Below are positions 43,192 through 54,040 of a DNA stretch of 64,000 nucleotides, in pieces; positions within the stretch are counted from its first letter, which is position 1, and every line of letters starts with the position of its first letter. The DNA is from Diplonema japonicum (Eukaryota; Euglenozoa; Diplonemea; Diplonemida; Diplonemidae). The DNA lies in NCBI GenBank assembly GCA_964019335.1, contig OZ025666.1, positions 622,501 through 686,500 of the forward strand, read 5' to 3'. A program made the translations under genes and the position numbers. The notes beneath the pieces are model-generated. The model saw nothing but the letters and a program-made list of their open reading frames with translations, did not search any database and was not told the origin of the DNA.

Positions 43192-45980
43192 GGAATAGGA
43201 AAAAAAAAAAAAAAATAGAAAAGAGGAAGGAATGAATTGAAAGAAATTTAAAGAAAAGAAGAAGAAAAGAAAGAACAGGGGGGTGGGGGACTGGGGGATA
43301 GCACCTTCCCCCTACTATGTCTTGTTCGTGAATTTTTTTCCCCCTTTGTTTTTGTTTTTTTTGTTTTGTTTTTATTTATAGGAGGGAGAAAACAGTGGGG
43401 GGAGAAGAATGAAAGGGTGCATATGGGGTGGGGCAAAAAAAAAGTAAAAAAAGGCAAGCTTTTTATCTCGGCGAGGGGAATGGGGGCGAAAAGAAAGTGA
43501 AACGGGAAAAAAAAAAAGATTCAGATCTTTTGTTCTTTTTACTTTTTTGCCTACAGAGCCCTCTACCCCTTTCCTTTCCATGTTTCAAAGAAAGACCGGA
43601 GGGAATCTGTCGCACTGAAAAGCAGCACTTTTATTTTTTTTCTCTTTTTTTTTTCCTCCCCCCTGTTCTTTCCCCCTGCCTCTTTTTTTCCTGCTTTTTC
43701 TCTCTCCTTTCCTCAGCTCCCCCCCACCCAATCTTGTTATCTACTATTTTTATTTCTCTATTTTTTTTTTTTACCGGAAAGATGAGAGGAAAGAAGTTTT
43801 TTTTAAAAAAAAGAAGGGGGTGCGAGGGGGAGGGAGGGAATTTCATTGTCCCCTCCTCATTTCCCCCCCTACTTCCTCAATTGCTTTCGTTGCCGTTTTC
43901 CTTCTTTCAAACTAGGACTGTTTCCTTTGGCTTCTTCTTTTTTTTTTTTAAAAAAAAGAGGACCAACTGTTAGTCACCCCTGTATGTGTCACTTGTAGTC
44001 GCTTACTCCTTTATGCCATCCATGACTATACAACCAAAAAGAAGAAGAAAAGAAAAAAGAAAAAAAGAAAAACTGACAGAGGATTATCATATCCAAAAAA
44101 GAAGAAAAAGAAGAATTCGATTGGGGGGAGATAAAATAAAGCGTAAATGCACTATAAAAGGAAGCAGAACCCACCGAATTCATCAGATATGTGACAAAGA
44201 CCCATAAAATTGACCATAATGTGTTTTGTAACTACTTTAAAGTGACCATTTTTTGCAGAGGGGATGAAGAAGACAGAGAGAGGGTAATATGGTGGCAACA
44301 CGACTCTTTTCTTTAAAAAAGAAAAAAAAAAAAAAAAAAGAACTGATGTCCACCTTAAGTAAAGAAAAGGTTTTTGGAAACTTTTTCCCGTTTCATATTA
44401 ATGTCCAGGATTTTCGGTAACCGGTTGTTTTTCTTTTCTTTTTTTTTTTTATATTGTATTGCATTCCCCACGTTTCCTGTACTCAATGTACCCCTGTACC
44501 TTTTTCCAGGGAGTCTTCCCCCCCCCCTTTTTTTTTAAAAAGTTTTTTTTTTGAACATTGCGAGAGAGTATCCTTGTCGAGAAGGATATAAAGGTGAAAG
44601 TGGGAAAAGGAGAAATAATTTAAAAAAAAAGAAGAAATGAATTACACAAAAGAAACAGATCGATCACCTCACACAAAAATGAAGAAAAGGTTTTTTTTTT
44701 GTTTAAGGAGAAAAAAAGAAAGAAATAAAAGAAAAGAAAAGAAAGGAAGGGAAGGGAAAAAAAAAAGAGAGAAAGCGGGAGGGGGGGCTAATGGCCTTTT
44801 TTTATTCTTCTTTATTTTTTTGTCCTTTTTTTTTCTTGTGTTTTTTTTTTTTTTTTTTTACAGCAAAGCAAAAGAAAGAAAGAAGAAAGAAGATGAAGGC
44901 CACCCTCCCCTCACCTTTCCCTACTTTTTTTTTGTGCTGAGAACAAAGAAAAAAGAAGAAAACACTATGGTCGTAAGTGAATTGTCTATTACCTAGTACG
45001 GCTTTTACCTGCTATGGGACGGTCCTGCTACGTTCTAGACACAATTTCTCCAATTTTTTTTATTGTTGGAGGTGCATGTATCCTTTGAATACTATTCTTT
45101 TTCTTACCCTCTTTAAAAAAAGAAGAACAAAAAAAAAGGAAAATCTGACCTTCTTTTTCTTTTTCTTTTTCTTTTTCTTTTTCTTTTTCTTTTTCTTTTT
45201 TTTTTTTTTTTTTTTCATTGTTCAAATCCTTCCATCTCCATGGTGCGCTTTGGGGAAAAAGAAGAAAGAAAAAAAAAGGTTCCTTTTTGGTTTTGTTTTG
45301 TTTTTATTTTTCTCCTTTTTTTTTTTTTTTTCTTTTTTTGCGTACCTTCCGCTTTCTAAAGAAAGGAAGGGGAAGAGAGGTGGCTGACCAGCCTACACAA
45401 ACAGTCAGTCGACCCTTTTAGCGGAAAGGAAAACACAAGGGAGACGGGGAGAAGCACAAAAGAGGGCTAGTCCTATAAAGACCGGTGCTTTTGATTTTTT
45501 TTTTTCCCCCCTCTCTTTTATATCTTCCTGTCTAAGTGCGTAAAGAAGGAAGAGCGAAAAAAAGAAAAAAATCAGAAACTTCCATATTTTTTTCTCTCGC
45601 AGGGTTTGCTGTAGGTAGCTAAGGACAGGTACCTACGACATTCCCTTTCACCGTCTGCCTGCCTCTGGCAGCTCACTATGCAGTACAAAGTGCCATGTTT
45701 TGTTCAGGAGGGTAGCAGCAGATTTTCCTTTCTTTTTTTTTTGTCCCCCTCCCCTTGCCCCGTCTCCCTGCATCCCCGTGCCTCGATGCTGTAGAAGCTC
45801 CGACGGTGGGGGGAACATTAAGAATCTAGGAATAGTGTGTTCATTCTTTTTTAAAGTTTTTTATTAGTGTTTTTTTTTTTTTCTTCTTTTTTTCTCCCAC
45901 CAAAACATCGTATGACAAAGAACACTTTTTTTTTTTTTTTTTTTTATTTAATTCTGAGCAGCTCTCTCAAAAGATTTAGG
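43192..45980. other. Homopolymer spacer
   Basis: A-, T- and C-rich tracts with a TTTTTC hexamer array at about 45152-45200. Less simple islands lie near 45600-45720 and 45770-45840. No gene, RNA or repeated family is recognised. Confidence 0.7.
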
Positions 45981-45989
45981 CCGGAAGAT

Positions 45990-46633
45990 ATAAATCAGGT
46001 TTCACTTTATTTCACGGGCGTGTAGTATCTGATTTTTTCCTCATGTTTTAAAGCCAAACGTTGCTGGGCGTGAAAATCAGGTACTTTATTTCACGCCCAC
46101 AGTCATTTCTAGCAAAATGGGAAGAAAACCGAAGGCGACCGGGAAGCGAGCCAAGGGCATCCAACGGCAAGCAAAATAGCCTACAAGAAGGAGCCGGCAT
46201 GAACCGGTACGTAAAACGCTCGGATACAGCAAGCAAAGAGGTCTCAGGCCGCCTACTGGGCTGGAACAAACGCCCCCTTCAGCCCTGCCCCCTTCGACAC
46301 AGCCCACTTCTTCAACAGTGCACAGAATCACGTTTGACATAAACGTCAACATCAATTCGCCGAATTGATCATACCAAACCCAGTACCGTAAAGACTCGCA
46401 TTGCGCCGCTACAAGCAGGCAGCAGCGAAGCCACACTTAGCACCTAAATTCTTTTCGAGAGCAGCTCATCATTAAATAAAATGCAGTATTGAATAGGATC
46501 AGAGCATGATTTCACTTGTGGGGCCCCTTTTTGACGAGTGATTTTACTTCACGAGCGAAGCGAGTGAAGTAAAAAAACGAGTCAAAAAGGGGACCCCACA
46601 CGTGAAATCAGGCTATCTGATTTTCATTTAATA
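45990..46633. mobile_element. Small TIR element with terminal hairpin (MITE-like)
   Basis: The left end has AAATCAG, a 10-base spacer, then ATTTCACGGGCGTG (from 45992). The right end read on the minus strand has AAATCAG, a spacer, then ATTTCACGTGTGGG (46627 back to about 46597). This gives imperfect inverted ends of about 30 bases. An internal stem GGGCGTGAAA/TTTCACGCCC lies at about 46066-46098 and a large palindrome at 46507-46610. Between them a short frame starting MGRKPKATGKRAKGI (46117) and a neighbouring frame SLQEGAGMNRYVKRSDTA look faintly like the start of a Tc1/pogo-type transposase, broken by a frameshift. The ends and any target duplication are not exact. Confidence 0.45.
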
Positions 46634-47151
46634 AATAGCTTTTTTTTTTTTTTTTTTTTTGCACAATATCATCGTTTTAAGCTTTTTTTTTCTTCTTCAA
46701 TCAGCTGAAACGTGACAGCCCTGCAGCCCCCTTTTCTCTTTCTCTCTCCTCCTCTCCTTCTCTCCTCTAACAGTCTGCTTCGTGACAGTGTAGGTAACCC
46801 TTGCGAATGCGCAGTATTAGTTTTTAAATAGTCTCTTTTTTTTTTTTTTTTTTTTTTCTTTTTTTTTCTTTTTGTGCATTGGCAGTATCCCCTTCTTCCT
46901 CTCTTTACTTCAGTGTTTATTTATTTTTGTACTTCAAAATGACTTTCCCCCCGGCCCCGTTTCCATGTTTATGTAGATTTTGAAAAAAAAAAGAAAAAAA
47001 AAAAAGAAAAAAAAAAGAACAAAATAAAAAAAAAACTCCCCAGTGTGGTCCCTATGCTTTTGTTACTCTATGCATTTTCCCTCTTTTTTTTTGGTGGGGT
47101 CGTTGGTTAACACTTCCCCATCGTAGTGAGTCTTTTTTATTTTTTAAGCTA
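46634..47151. other. T-rich spacer
   Basis: T tracts (46640-46661, about 46837-46857) and A tracts, with short islands of mixed sequence containing two copies of CGTGACAG. No gene is seen. Confidence 0.7.
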
Positions 47152-47500
47152 CCGGCAGGGGATGTCCTACGGGAGTACACGAAGGAGGTGCTGAGGTGGA
47201 TGCGGCAACTGCGCTGGTATGCAGGCAGCAGGAACACGTCAGTGTCGACGGTGGAGCTGGCACTGGATTTCGAGAACGTGACCGGGAAGACCCTTGGAGG
47301 GAAGCTGGGGGATCTCGCAGAAGTACAGCAGAAAGCGAGGAGATTGCATGGACAGATGAAGAAGATCTGGCACACATGGGAGCTAGGGAGGGTACTGAAG
47401 AAGGTGAAACGAAGGAGGGCCTTCCCAGCTGCAGGTAGAAGATGAGAACAAGGGGGCGTCTCACAAAGACTTCCTTTAACTCATATATATTTATTGTTAT
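47152..47500 (+). mobile_element. Mobile-element fragment with internal deletion
   Basis: The frame LREYTKEVLRWMRQLRWY, VSTVELALDFENVTGK and KKVKRRRAFPA is about three-quarters identical to the element at 35930-36190. It then jumps from AFPA straight to the last bases before the stop, skipping about 220 bases kept in the longer copy, and resumes the same 3' tail (GAGAACAAGGGGGCGTCTCA). The 5' end is truncated at about 47152. This copy lies just ahead of the transportin gene. Confidence 0.75.
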
Positions 47501-47717
47501 TTTTTTTTTATGTAGCCTTGTGAGTTTTTCAAAAGATTGGTCACATCTGTCGCTCCCTGTCCCCCCTTCCCTATTTTCTCCTTTCAGCTCCCACCTCCCC
47601 TCATGTCTTTTTTTTTCTTTTTTGAAGAAGCTTTTTTTATTTTCTCTTTATCGTGCTTCTTGTCGCTTGTCATCTTGTCTTTTTGTTGCTGCAGCCCACG
47701 CCTTCAGGAGGGGCAGG

Positions 47718-50540
47718 ATGTCGTTCGCGCCCACAGCGGAGCACTATGCGCAGGTGGTAGGGATGCTGCAGCAGGCGGCCAACCCCACCCCTAACCCTGA
47801 GGTCATCAAGAAGGTATGGGAACAGTTCGAGGAGTACAGCAAGCGGGGGGACTTCAACTGCTACCTGGCCCACGCCATGAGCGACGCGAGCTTGGGGCCC
47901 ACCGTCCGTGAATGGGCCACAATCATCCTCAAGAACGGGATCAAGAACAACTACAAGGAAGGCATCCTGCCAAGCGTGGAGTACATCCAGTCACAGGTGA
48001 TGGCAGGTCTTGGCGACGCCGAGAAGGGTGTCAGCAACGCCTCAGCAAACTGCGTCTCAATGCTGGCCAAAAAGGGCAGCTCCAGCTCCCTCGGCCACCT
48101 CCTCACCTTACTCTGCAACTCGTTATCATCCGCAAACCAGCCCTTGGTGCACGGCTCCGTGAAGGCCATCTCCAACATCTGCGAGGACTGCATCGAAGAG
48201 CTTCTTGAAGGGGACACGCCAAAGGCCTCCGCCATGCTGCCACACCTCCTGACTCATTTCAGCCACTCCGACCCAACGGTCAGGGAGCAGTGCCTTTGGA
48301 GTGCCGTCCACCTCTGCACTGGAGCACACGTTGTAATGCTCATCAAGGACAACAACCAGGGAGAGCTGTCGCTGCCTCCTTGCATTGTGCAGCACATGCC
48401 GCAGCTCTTGGAAGGTGCCATGAAGCTCTCGATGGAGGGCCCCAAGACACAGACTGCTGTGTGCCGTGCAATTGTGTTTGTTGCAGAGACGAACATGGAG
48501 ATGCTGATGCCGCATCTGAAGAACACGTTGGAGTACGTGCTCATGATTCAGGAGAAGTACTGCACCACAAATGAAGAAGTGGCTCTTGAAGCGTGCGACT
48601 TCTGGTCTGTCATCATCGAGGAGTGCTACAACAACCCCATCATGCAGGAGCTGCTGCCGCGGTTGGTTGGTGCTCTCCTGCGCGGCATGCCGTATAACGA
48701 GAGTGAGGAACAGGCGCTGCTGCAGGACGACAGTGTCAGCGTCCCTGACAGAGAGGAGAACGTGAAGCCAACATGGGTGAAGAGCAGTCAAAGGGAGGTG
48801 GAGGAGGACTCCGAAGAAGAGGAGGATGATGACGACGACGCTGTAGGCGAACTGGACCCCACGACGTGGAACCTGCGGAGGAGCAGTGCATCGACACTGG
48901 ACGCCCTATCGCTCTGCTTCGGAATGAAGGAGGACGTCGACAACACGAAGTTCATCAGCTTGCTGCTGCCAGAGGTCTTTAAGATGCTGCAGCCAGGGAA
49001 CGACTGGCGGGTCCGAGAGGCGGCCATCCTTGCCCTTGGGGCAGTGTCGCAGGGGTGCGAGGAAGCGATGGCTCCTCACCTTCCTCAGCTCATAAAGGGT
49101 CTCACTACAGACACTCAGGGCTCACTCCCACCACCCCTACAGGACCCCCACCCGCTAGTGAGGTCCATCACAGCGTGGACGCTAGGGAGGTTCAGCAGTA
49201 GCGTGACTGACAGAAACTTCAACAACATCATCATCGAAGCCCTGTTGACACTTATCTGCGACCCGAGCAAGAAGGTTGTCGGTAGCTCGTGCAGTGCAAT
49301 GACGAATATGCTGGAAGGCTATCCAAGTGAAGACCTGACGCCAGCCCACGTGACAGCCATCCTGACTGCGGTGCACCGCTCGTTGAGCACTACGCACATC
49401 GTGAACCTGCAGCTGCTGTTCAATGTGATCGTGTCTGTTGCAGAGTCGGTGGGCGGCACTCTTAACACCCCTGAGATGATACAGCTTATCATGCCGCCCC
49501 TCACGCAGAGGTGGGAGACTGTCGCCGACAGCGACACACGTCTCCAGGCACTCATGGCATGCCTGACAGCAGTAGCAACAGCTGTGGGGCCTGGGTTCCA
49601 GCCGTGGGTGAAGGGGTGCTTCGACAGAGCTGTGCGTGTTATCCTCCAGAACACAGAAGCGCGAATTCAATCTGACTATCACGGCGACGAAGAGTACATC
49701 GTGTGCGCCGTGGATCTTATTGGGGGGCTCCTTGATGGCCTGGGCAGCTCTGTAGAGCCTCTTGTCGGTGGTAGTCCTCTCATGCAGCTGCTGGTAGGGA
49801 ACATGCGCGACCCCAATGCCAAGATACGGCAGTCAACTTTTGCACTCCTCGGTGACCTCACGAAGTGGTGCTGGCCGCATGTCCAGCCACACGTTACTTC
49901 TATTGTCCCCCTTGTTTACGCATCGCTGGACCCATGCTCCATCAACGTGTGTAACAACGTGGTGTGGGCTATAGGAGAGATTGCAGTCAAGGCAGGTGCC
50001 AACTTCAGGACATTAGTAGGCGAGGAAGGGCCCGATCAGGTATGTTGCCCGAATACAAAATAACACAAACGTAGCTGGTGAAGGCTTTGGTTCCTATCAT
50101 GAACTTGAAGGGCAGCCAGAGACACGACATGCTGCTGGAGAACGCAGCAGTGTCGCTGGGACGACTGGCGCTCGTGTGTCCTGATGTGGTTGGTGCGAGG
50201 ATGGAAGACTTCATCAAGTCGTGGTGCACAAACATCAGAAGGGTCACGGAATCGATTGAGCAAGAGCATTCTTTCCTTGGCCTTGCAAGGATGATCAGGG
50301 TGAACCCCAATGGGTGCTTCAACAGCTTCGCCTATGTCTGTGATGCGCTGTGCTCAATGACAAGCATGCCGCCCTCGATCAGACAGGAGTACATAACCAT
50401 CTTGGGCGGCTTCAAGTCCCACATTGGTGCGGGCTGGGCTGACTACTATGCACAGGTGTGCACATCAATTGTTTATTCATATACCTCCACAGTTCCCACC
50501 TAGCCTTAAGAAGAGTCTCTCAGAGCAGTTCGGTCTTTAG
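47718..50540 (+). CDS. Transportin (karyopherin beta-2)
   Basis: Exons are 47718-50039, 50075-50455 and 50493-50540 (916 residues); introns are 35 and 37 nt. HEAT repeats run throughout. The N-terminus (NPTPNPEVIKKVWEQFEEYS, then FNCYLAHAM) matches the transportin Ran-binding end. The acidic loop near residues 361-380 (EEDSEEEEDDDDD) just before DPTTWNLRR is the hallmark H8 loop of Kap-beta-2, which couples Ran-GTP binding to cargo release. The spliced C-terminus YYAQ then FPPSLKKSLSEQFG matches the family end. It should import PY-NLS cargoes into the nucleus. The ATG is one base after GGGCAG (47711-47716). Confidence 0.92.
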
Positions 50541-50681
50541 TCGTTCCAATCAATCAGCGCGTCAAGTGTGTCTGGATAAGTCTTATTTTTGGTGTTTCCG
50601 TCTTTTCCTTCTTGCAGGTAACTATCATTCAGCTTGCTTTTTGTGCGTCAATTTACTCGTTGTGCAGTCACCGCAGGAAGA

Positions 50682-52886
50682 ATGTTGTATTTCCAACAAG
50701 AAGATGAAGTGCTGCAGGCACAGGCGCGGTGCATCGAGTTGTTGATCAAGCACCCACTCACTGGCATCAGTGAAACAGGAGAGCGGGGGAACTTTTGGAA
50801 GAGTGTGTTTGCACAGGTCTTGGAGAAAAATGAGTTCAGCGAAAGGGACGCAAAGAGTATGAGCAGATGTCAGCCGCAGAATTGTGCACAGCTGCTGTTC
50901 CAGTGCATCGAACAAATGGCGTACTACGTGCAAGAAGTGTTGGGCATCCTCGGAGGACCTTCCGAGGGGGTAAAGGCTAGGGTCTCAGCCCTACGTAAGT
51001 ATCACGTCACTGTCATGACTGCGCTGCGGATCACGTCGCGCCTGCTACCTGTGCTTTTGCAAGCCGATGTCGAGTTCAACTTTATCGACTCGATCCTCAT
51101 ACAGAACAGCAGCCTCTCCAGTGCAGGGCAGTTCAAAGACCTCTGTGGGCGCAGGCTCGACAGCACATTGGGCTTCATTTTAGTGTCTTCACTCATGAGC
51201 CTTCTGCACTGTCCTGGTTTCACAACGGACGTCCCTCATGACATGACCCACTACCTCGCAGACGGGTGCTTCAAGCCCCACGGGATCGGGCTCAGCAGCG
51301 AAGCAGAAAGAGAACTCTTGTGGCAGACCTTCGGGCACCCCACATCACACAAGTACATCAACGCCAGAGTGTTTGTCCTTCGTGCGGTGATTTCGACGCT
51401 CATGCCCCAAGGCACCAAGGCAGGGAGGTCGTTTTTCCACAAGATGTGGTGCGACACGTCGGTGCCTTTGCCGCACCGTGCCACCTTGCTGGGCTCTCTT
51501 TTTAATGTGGTCTGCGGGTACACACCAGAGTCGGCGGTATCGCAGTGGATACCCTTCACGGGGTCTTCCCAGAGTCATGGCAAGGAGCAGCTTGTGAAAT
51601 GCTCTTTGCATGTACTTTTACTATTTCTGCAGTACAGCAAATATCGGATCAACAGCAGGGCTGTGGAGCCCTCCGCGAGCTTGGAGATGGGCGACACATT
51701 CAGGGAGTACGTGTACCTTCTGGGCAAGGGCGAGATGGACGATGTCCTATTCGTGCTGCATGGTATGCAGCTTGGTCCCTCTGTGCAGCTGAAGGCTGCA
51801 ACGTCACTTCTACCTCTTTCCACTAAGGATTCTCCATTCAACAGTGAGCATCTACTGCTGCTGCACCACTGCATCGAGATATCTCCCGACATGCGCCTAG
51901 TGGCATGCTCTGAGAAGGAAGTGGAGCAGCTCATAGAACTCCTGTTGTTTACGTTGAAGGCAACACTACGGGGCGAGAAGCAGGTAACCAAAATGACGTG
52001 CTGCTTGTCAATCTTGCACAGGCTGACTGCTGAGCCCAGCATGGGGAGCATCTTGCAGCGGCCGTGGAGGAACACAGCATTGCTCAAACATGTGGTATCG
52101 AACAAGACATTTATCAACCGGAGCGGCTCAATGCTTGACGTGGTGTGTCTTTGCTTGGCTGAGGTCCTTCTGTCTGACACCAGGTGGGTGCGAGAAGAGA
52201 CTTCTGCCTACGACTCTTGTGTGGGTATCCTCCTCAACATGTCACCATACATGTACAAGCCTTCCCTTCTTGTGTCTGATCATCTAGCTTGCCTTCTGGA
52301 GGTCTTTGCACACCCTGCGCACTTATACGATGCAGGCTCCACGAACTACTACTACGTGTGCTTGCTGATGGAGACATATTTTTATTGTTTGTGCTTCAAT
52401 GGGAGGCACAATGAAGAGATTGTATCGACTTTGCTACGTAGAAAGAAGGTTTTTGACAGACTGGCCGAAGATTTGCACAATTATACTCCTGTTGTTATAC
52501 AGCGCACAGACGTTCTGTGCCCTGCACTTGATGCTGCTGGAAAGGTTCTTCCTTATACAGGAGAGAACTGGAGGTCTATGATTTTGCTGCATCCGTTATG
52601 CCAGCTGCTGAATAGCATGCACAGCTCTGCCCTCGGCACGTTTGCAGGTTGCACTGACCTGTCGGAGTTACCCCGGGATGACCTCTTGCACTGGCTTCGT
52701 GTCCACTTGCAATCTCCGAAAGGCGCATCCCATCTCCTTACCCTCTCGAAAGGCATAACCTTCCACCCAACACTGCCAAACACCATGGGCAACTACACAG
52801 TGCTTGACTCTTGCTTGTGGTCGCTCTTCGAAACAGCACCACCTTTGATGAGTTCTGGGAGCAACCCGAGTGCTTCCCAGCCTTAG
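50682..52886 (+). CDS. HID1 / dymeclin-family protein
   Basis: One exon of 734 residues. The order of conserved blocks follows animal HID1: ALRITSRLLPVLL, SSLMSLLHCPGF, an ARVFVLRAV helix, RATLLGSLFNVVCGYTP, FREYVYLLGKGEMDDVLFVL, VGILLNMSPYMYKPSLL, and LLRRKKVFDRLAE. HID1 is a peripheral Golgi/trans-Golgi protein needed for dense-core vesicle biogenesis. The very N-terminus differs from the animal protein, which starts with a myristoylated MGN; here it is MLYFQQED, so N-myristoylation is not predicted unless an upstream exon exists. The ATG is five bases after ACCGCAG. The region between 50541 and 50681 shows no coding potential. Confidence 0.85.
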   Translation: MLYFQQEDEVLQAQARCIELLIKHPLTGISETGERGNFWKSVFAQVLEKNEFSERDAKSMSRCQPQNCAQLLFQCIEQMAYYVQEVLGILGGPSEGVKARVSALRKYHVTVMTALRITSRLLPVLLQADVEFNFIDSILIQNSSLSSAGQFKDLCGRRLDSTLGFILVSSLMSLLHCPGFTTDVPHDMTHYLADGCFKPHGIGLSSEAERELLWQTFGHPTSHKYINARVFVLRAVISTLMPQGTKAGRSFFHKMWCDTSVPLPHRATLLGSLFNVVCGYTPESAVSQWIPFTGSSQSHGKEQLVKCSLHVLLLFLQYSKYRINSRAVEPSASLEMGDTFREYVYLLGKGEMDDVLFVLHGMQLGPSVQLKAATSLLPLSTKDSPFNSEHLLLLHHCIEISPDMRLVACSEKEVEQLIELLLFTLKATLRGEKQVTKMTCCLSILHRLTAEPSMGSILQRPWRNTALLKHVVSNKTFINRSGSMLDVVCLCLAEVLLSDTRWVREETSAYDSCVGILLNMSPYMYKPSLLVSDHLACLLEVFAHPAHLYDAGSTNYYYVCLLMETYFYCLCFNGRHNEEIVSTLLRRKKVFDRLAEDLHNYTPVVIQRTDVLCPALDAAGKVLPYTGENWRSMILLHPLCQLLNSMHSSALGTFAGCTDLSELPRDDLLHWLRVHLQSPKGASHLLTLSKGITFHPTLPNTMGNYTVLDSCLWSLFETAPPLMSSGSNPSASQP

Positions 52887-52964
52887 GAAGCTTACACGAC
52901 GGAAGTAGAAACGGATAGTTCAGTCAGCTTGCAAAAAAATACGAATAATAGTCAAAATATAAGG

Positions 52965-53975
52965 ATGTCGGGGAGTGAAGATGACGAGCAGGATGAGTAC
53001 AGTGAAGAGGAAGAAGAGCTGAAAGTGCCTACAAATGTCCCCGAGGCAGCAGCGCTGCTGTACGAAGTTGCTTCGAAGCTGGAGATGAGCGATCAGTTTA
53101 AGAGCGACGTCGGGGTGCCGCAGCTGGTCGCATGCGCGGACAATGTTATCGAGGGGAAGACAAGCGTGCAGCAGGCAGCGCAGCTGGCGATGGCGTGGAT
53201 GGGGGAGGCTATGGAGCACACTTCGGGGGTGGCCTGTGGGAGTGCTGCCAGTGCGGCGAGAAGGATGTCGTCCACAAAGGTGCCTGATGTTTTGTGGGTA
53301 TCATCCCCGAACCACTGGCAACACTGCGAGGGCTGCTTCAGGGCGCACTCAAGCCTGGTGAACGGCCATCCAGTCTGGAGAAAGGATGGAGCCCAACCTA
53401 GATGGCTTTACAGCACCACAGCAGGCAGGTGGCGCATCACAAATGACACCGCTGACTTCGGTCCTGGTGGTGGGTACCTCCTTTCGGACACGCATCAAGA
53501 CTCTCTCCCGCACCAGATAGATACATGGACTATAAAGGGAAAGGAGGACCCAGACATACATGTCACAGCTCAGCTTGACGACTCTGTTGCCTTCGACGAC
53601 GCAGACGGTGACACTATCACCTTCTTCGCGTTGTCAAATTCACGTTGCCAGTATGCTGTGAATAAGGTGCCACGGCCACCTGTGCATTACGTGTCATTTG
53701 ATCTTAGCTCTCTATCCCTCGTGTTCCCAAAAGACTCTCTTGAGATTGAACTCTCGTGGAACACACTGTTGCCCACCCTTGCCTCAATCAAAGGTGTGGT
53801 AGCGCAGAGTGGTGTGTGCGCTGAGCTGCCCAATCCCTCGCGCTTGTGGCTCTCTGGGTGGAGCATGATGCACGCAGATAAGAATGGCCGTCCTGCTTAC
53901 TACTACAATTCCTCTACAGGAGAGACAACCTGGGATTTATGTTCCAAGCTGGAGGAGTGTCTGATAATAGAGTGA
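52965..53975 (+). CDS. WW-domain protein with Trp-rich module
   Basis: One exon of 336 residues. The N-terminus is acidic (SGSEDDEQDEYSEEEEE). Residues about 105-185 contain a Trp- and Gly-rich module: VNGHPVWRKD, PRWLYSTTAGRWRI, GGGYLLSDTHQD. The phrasing is that of a beta-rich module in several uncharacterised protist proteins. A CS/HSP20-like strand pattern follows (YVSFDLSSLSLVF). Residues about 300-330 are a WW domain: GWSMMHADKNGRPAYYYN and GETTW, with both Trp and the Tyr triplet kept. WW domains bind Pro-rich ligands. No enzyme motif is seen. The ATG is one base after ATATAAG. Confidence 0.75.
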   Translation: MSGSEDDEQDEYSEEEEELKVPTNVPEAAALLYEVASKLEMSDQFKSDVGVPQLVACADNVIEGKTSVQQAAQLAMAWMGEAMEHTSGVACGSAASAARRMSSTKVPDVLWVSSPNHWQHCEGCFRAHSSLVNGHPVWRKDGAQPRWLYSTTAGRWRITNDTADFGPGGGYLLSDTHQDSLPHQIDTWTIKGKEDPDIHVTAQLDDSVAFDDADGDTITFFALSNSRCQYAVNKVPRPPVHYVSFDLSSLSLVFPKDSLEIELSWNTLLPTLASIKGVVAQSGVCAELPNPSRLWLSGWSMMHADKNGRPAYYYNSSTGETTWDLCSKLEECLIIE

Positions 53976-54040
53976 CTTGTTTGCAAAAACTCAATTGTTT
54001 GATTTCTTCACTATGCAACAAATTCGCACCACTTCAGGTG

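Noticed and set aside
45152-45200. TTTTTC hexamer array as a possible telomere-like or regulatory repeat
   Set aside because: A short pyrimidine microsatellite among many T tracts, not a known telomere unit, with no flanking structure.
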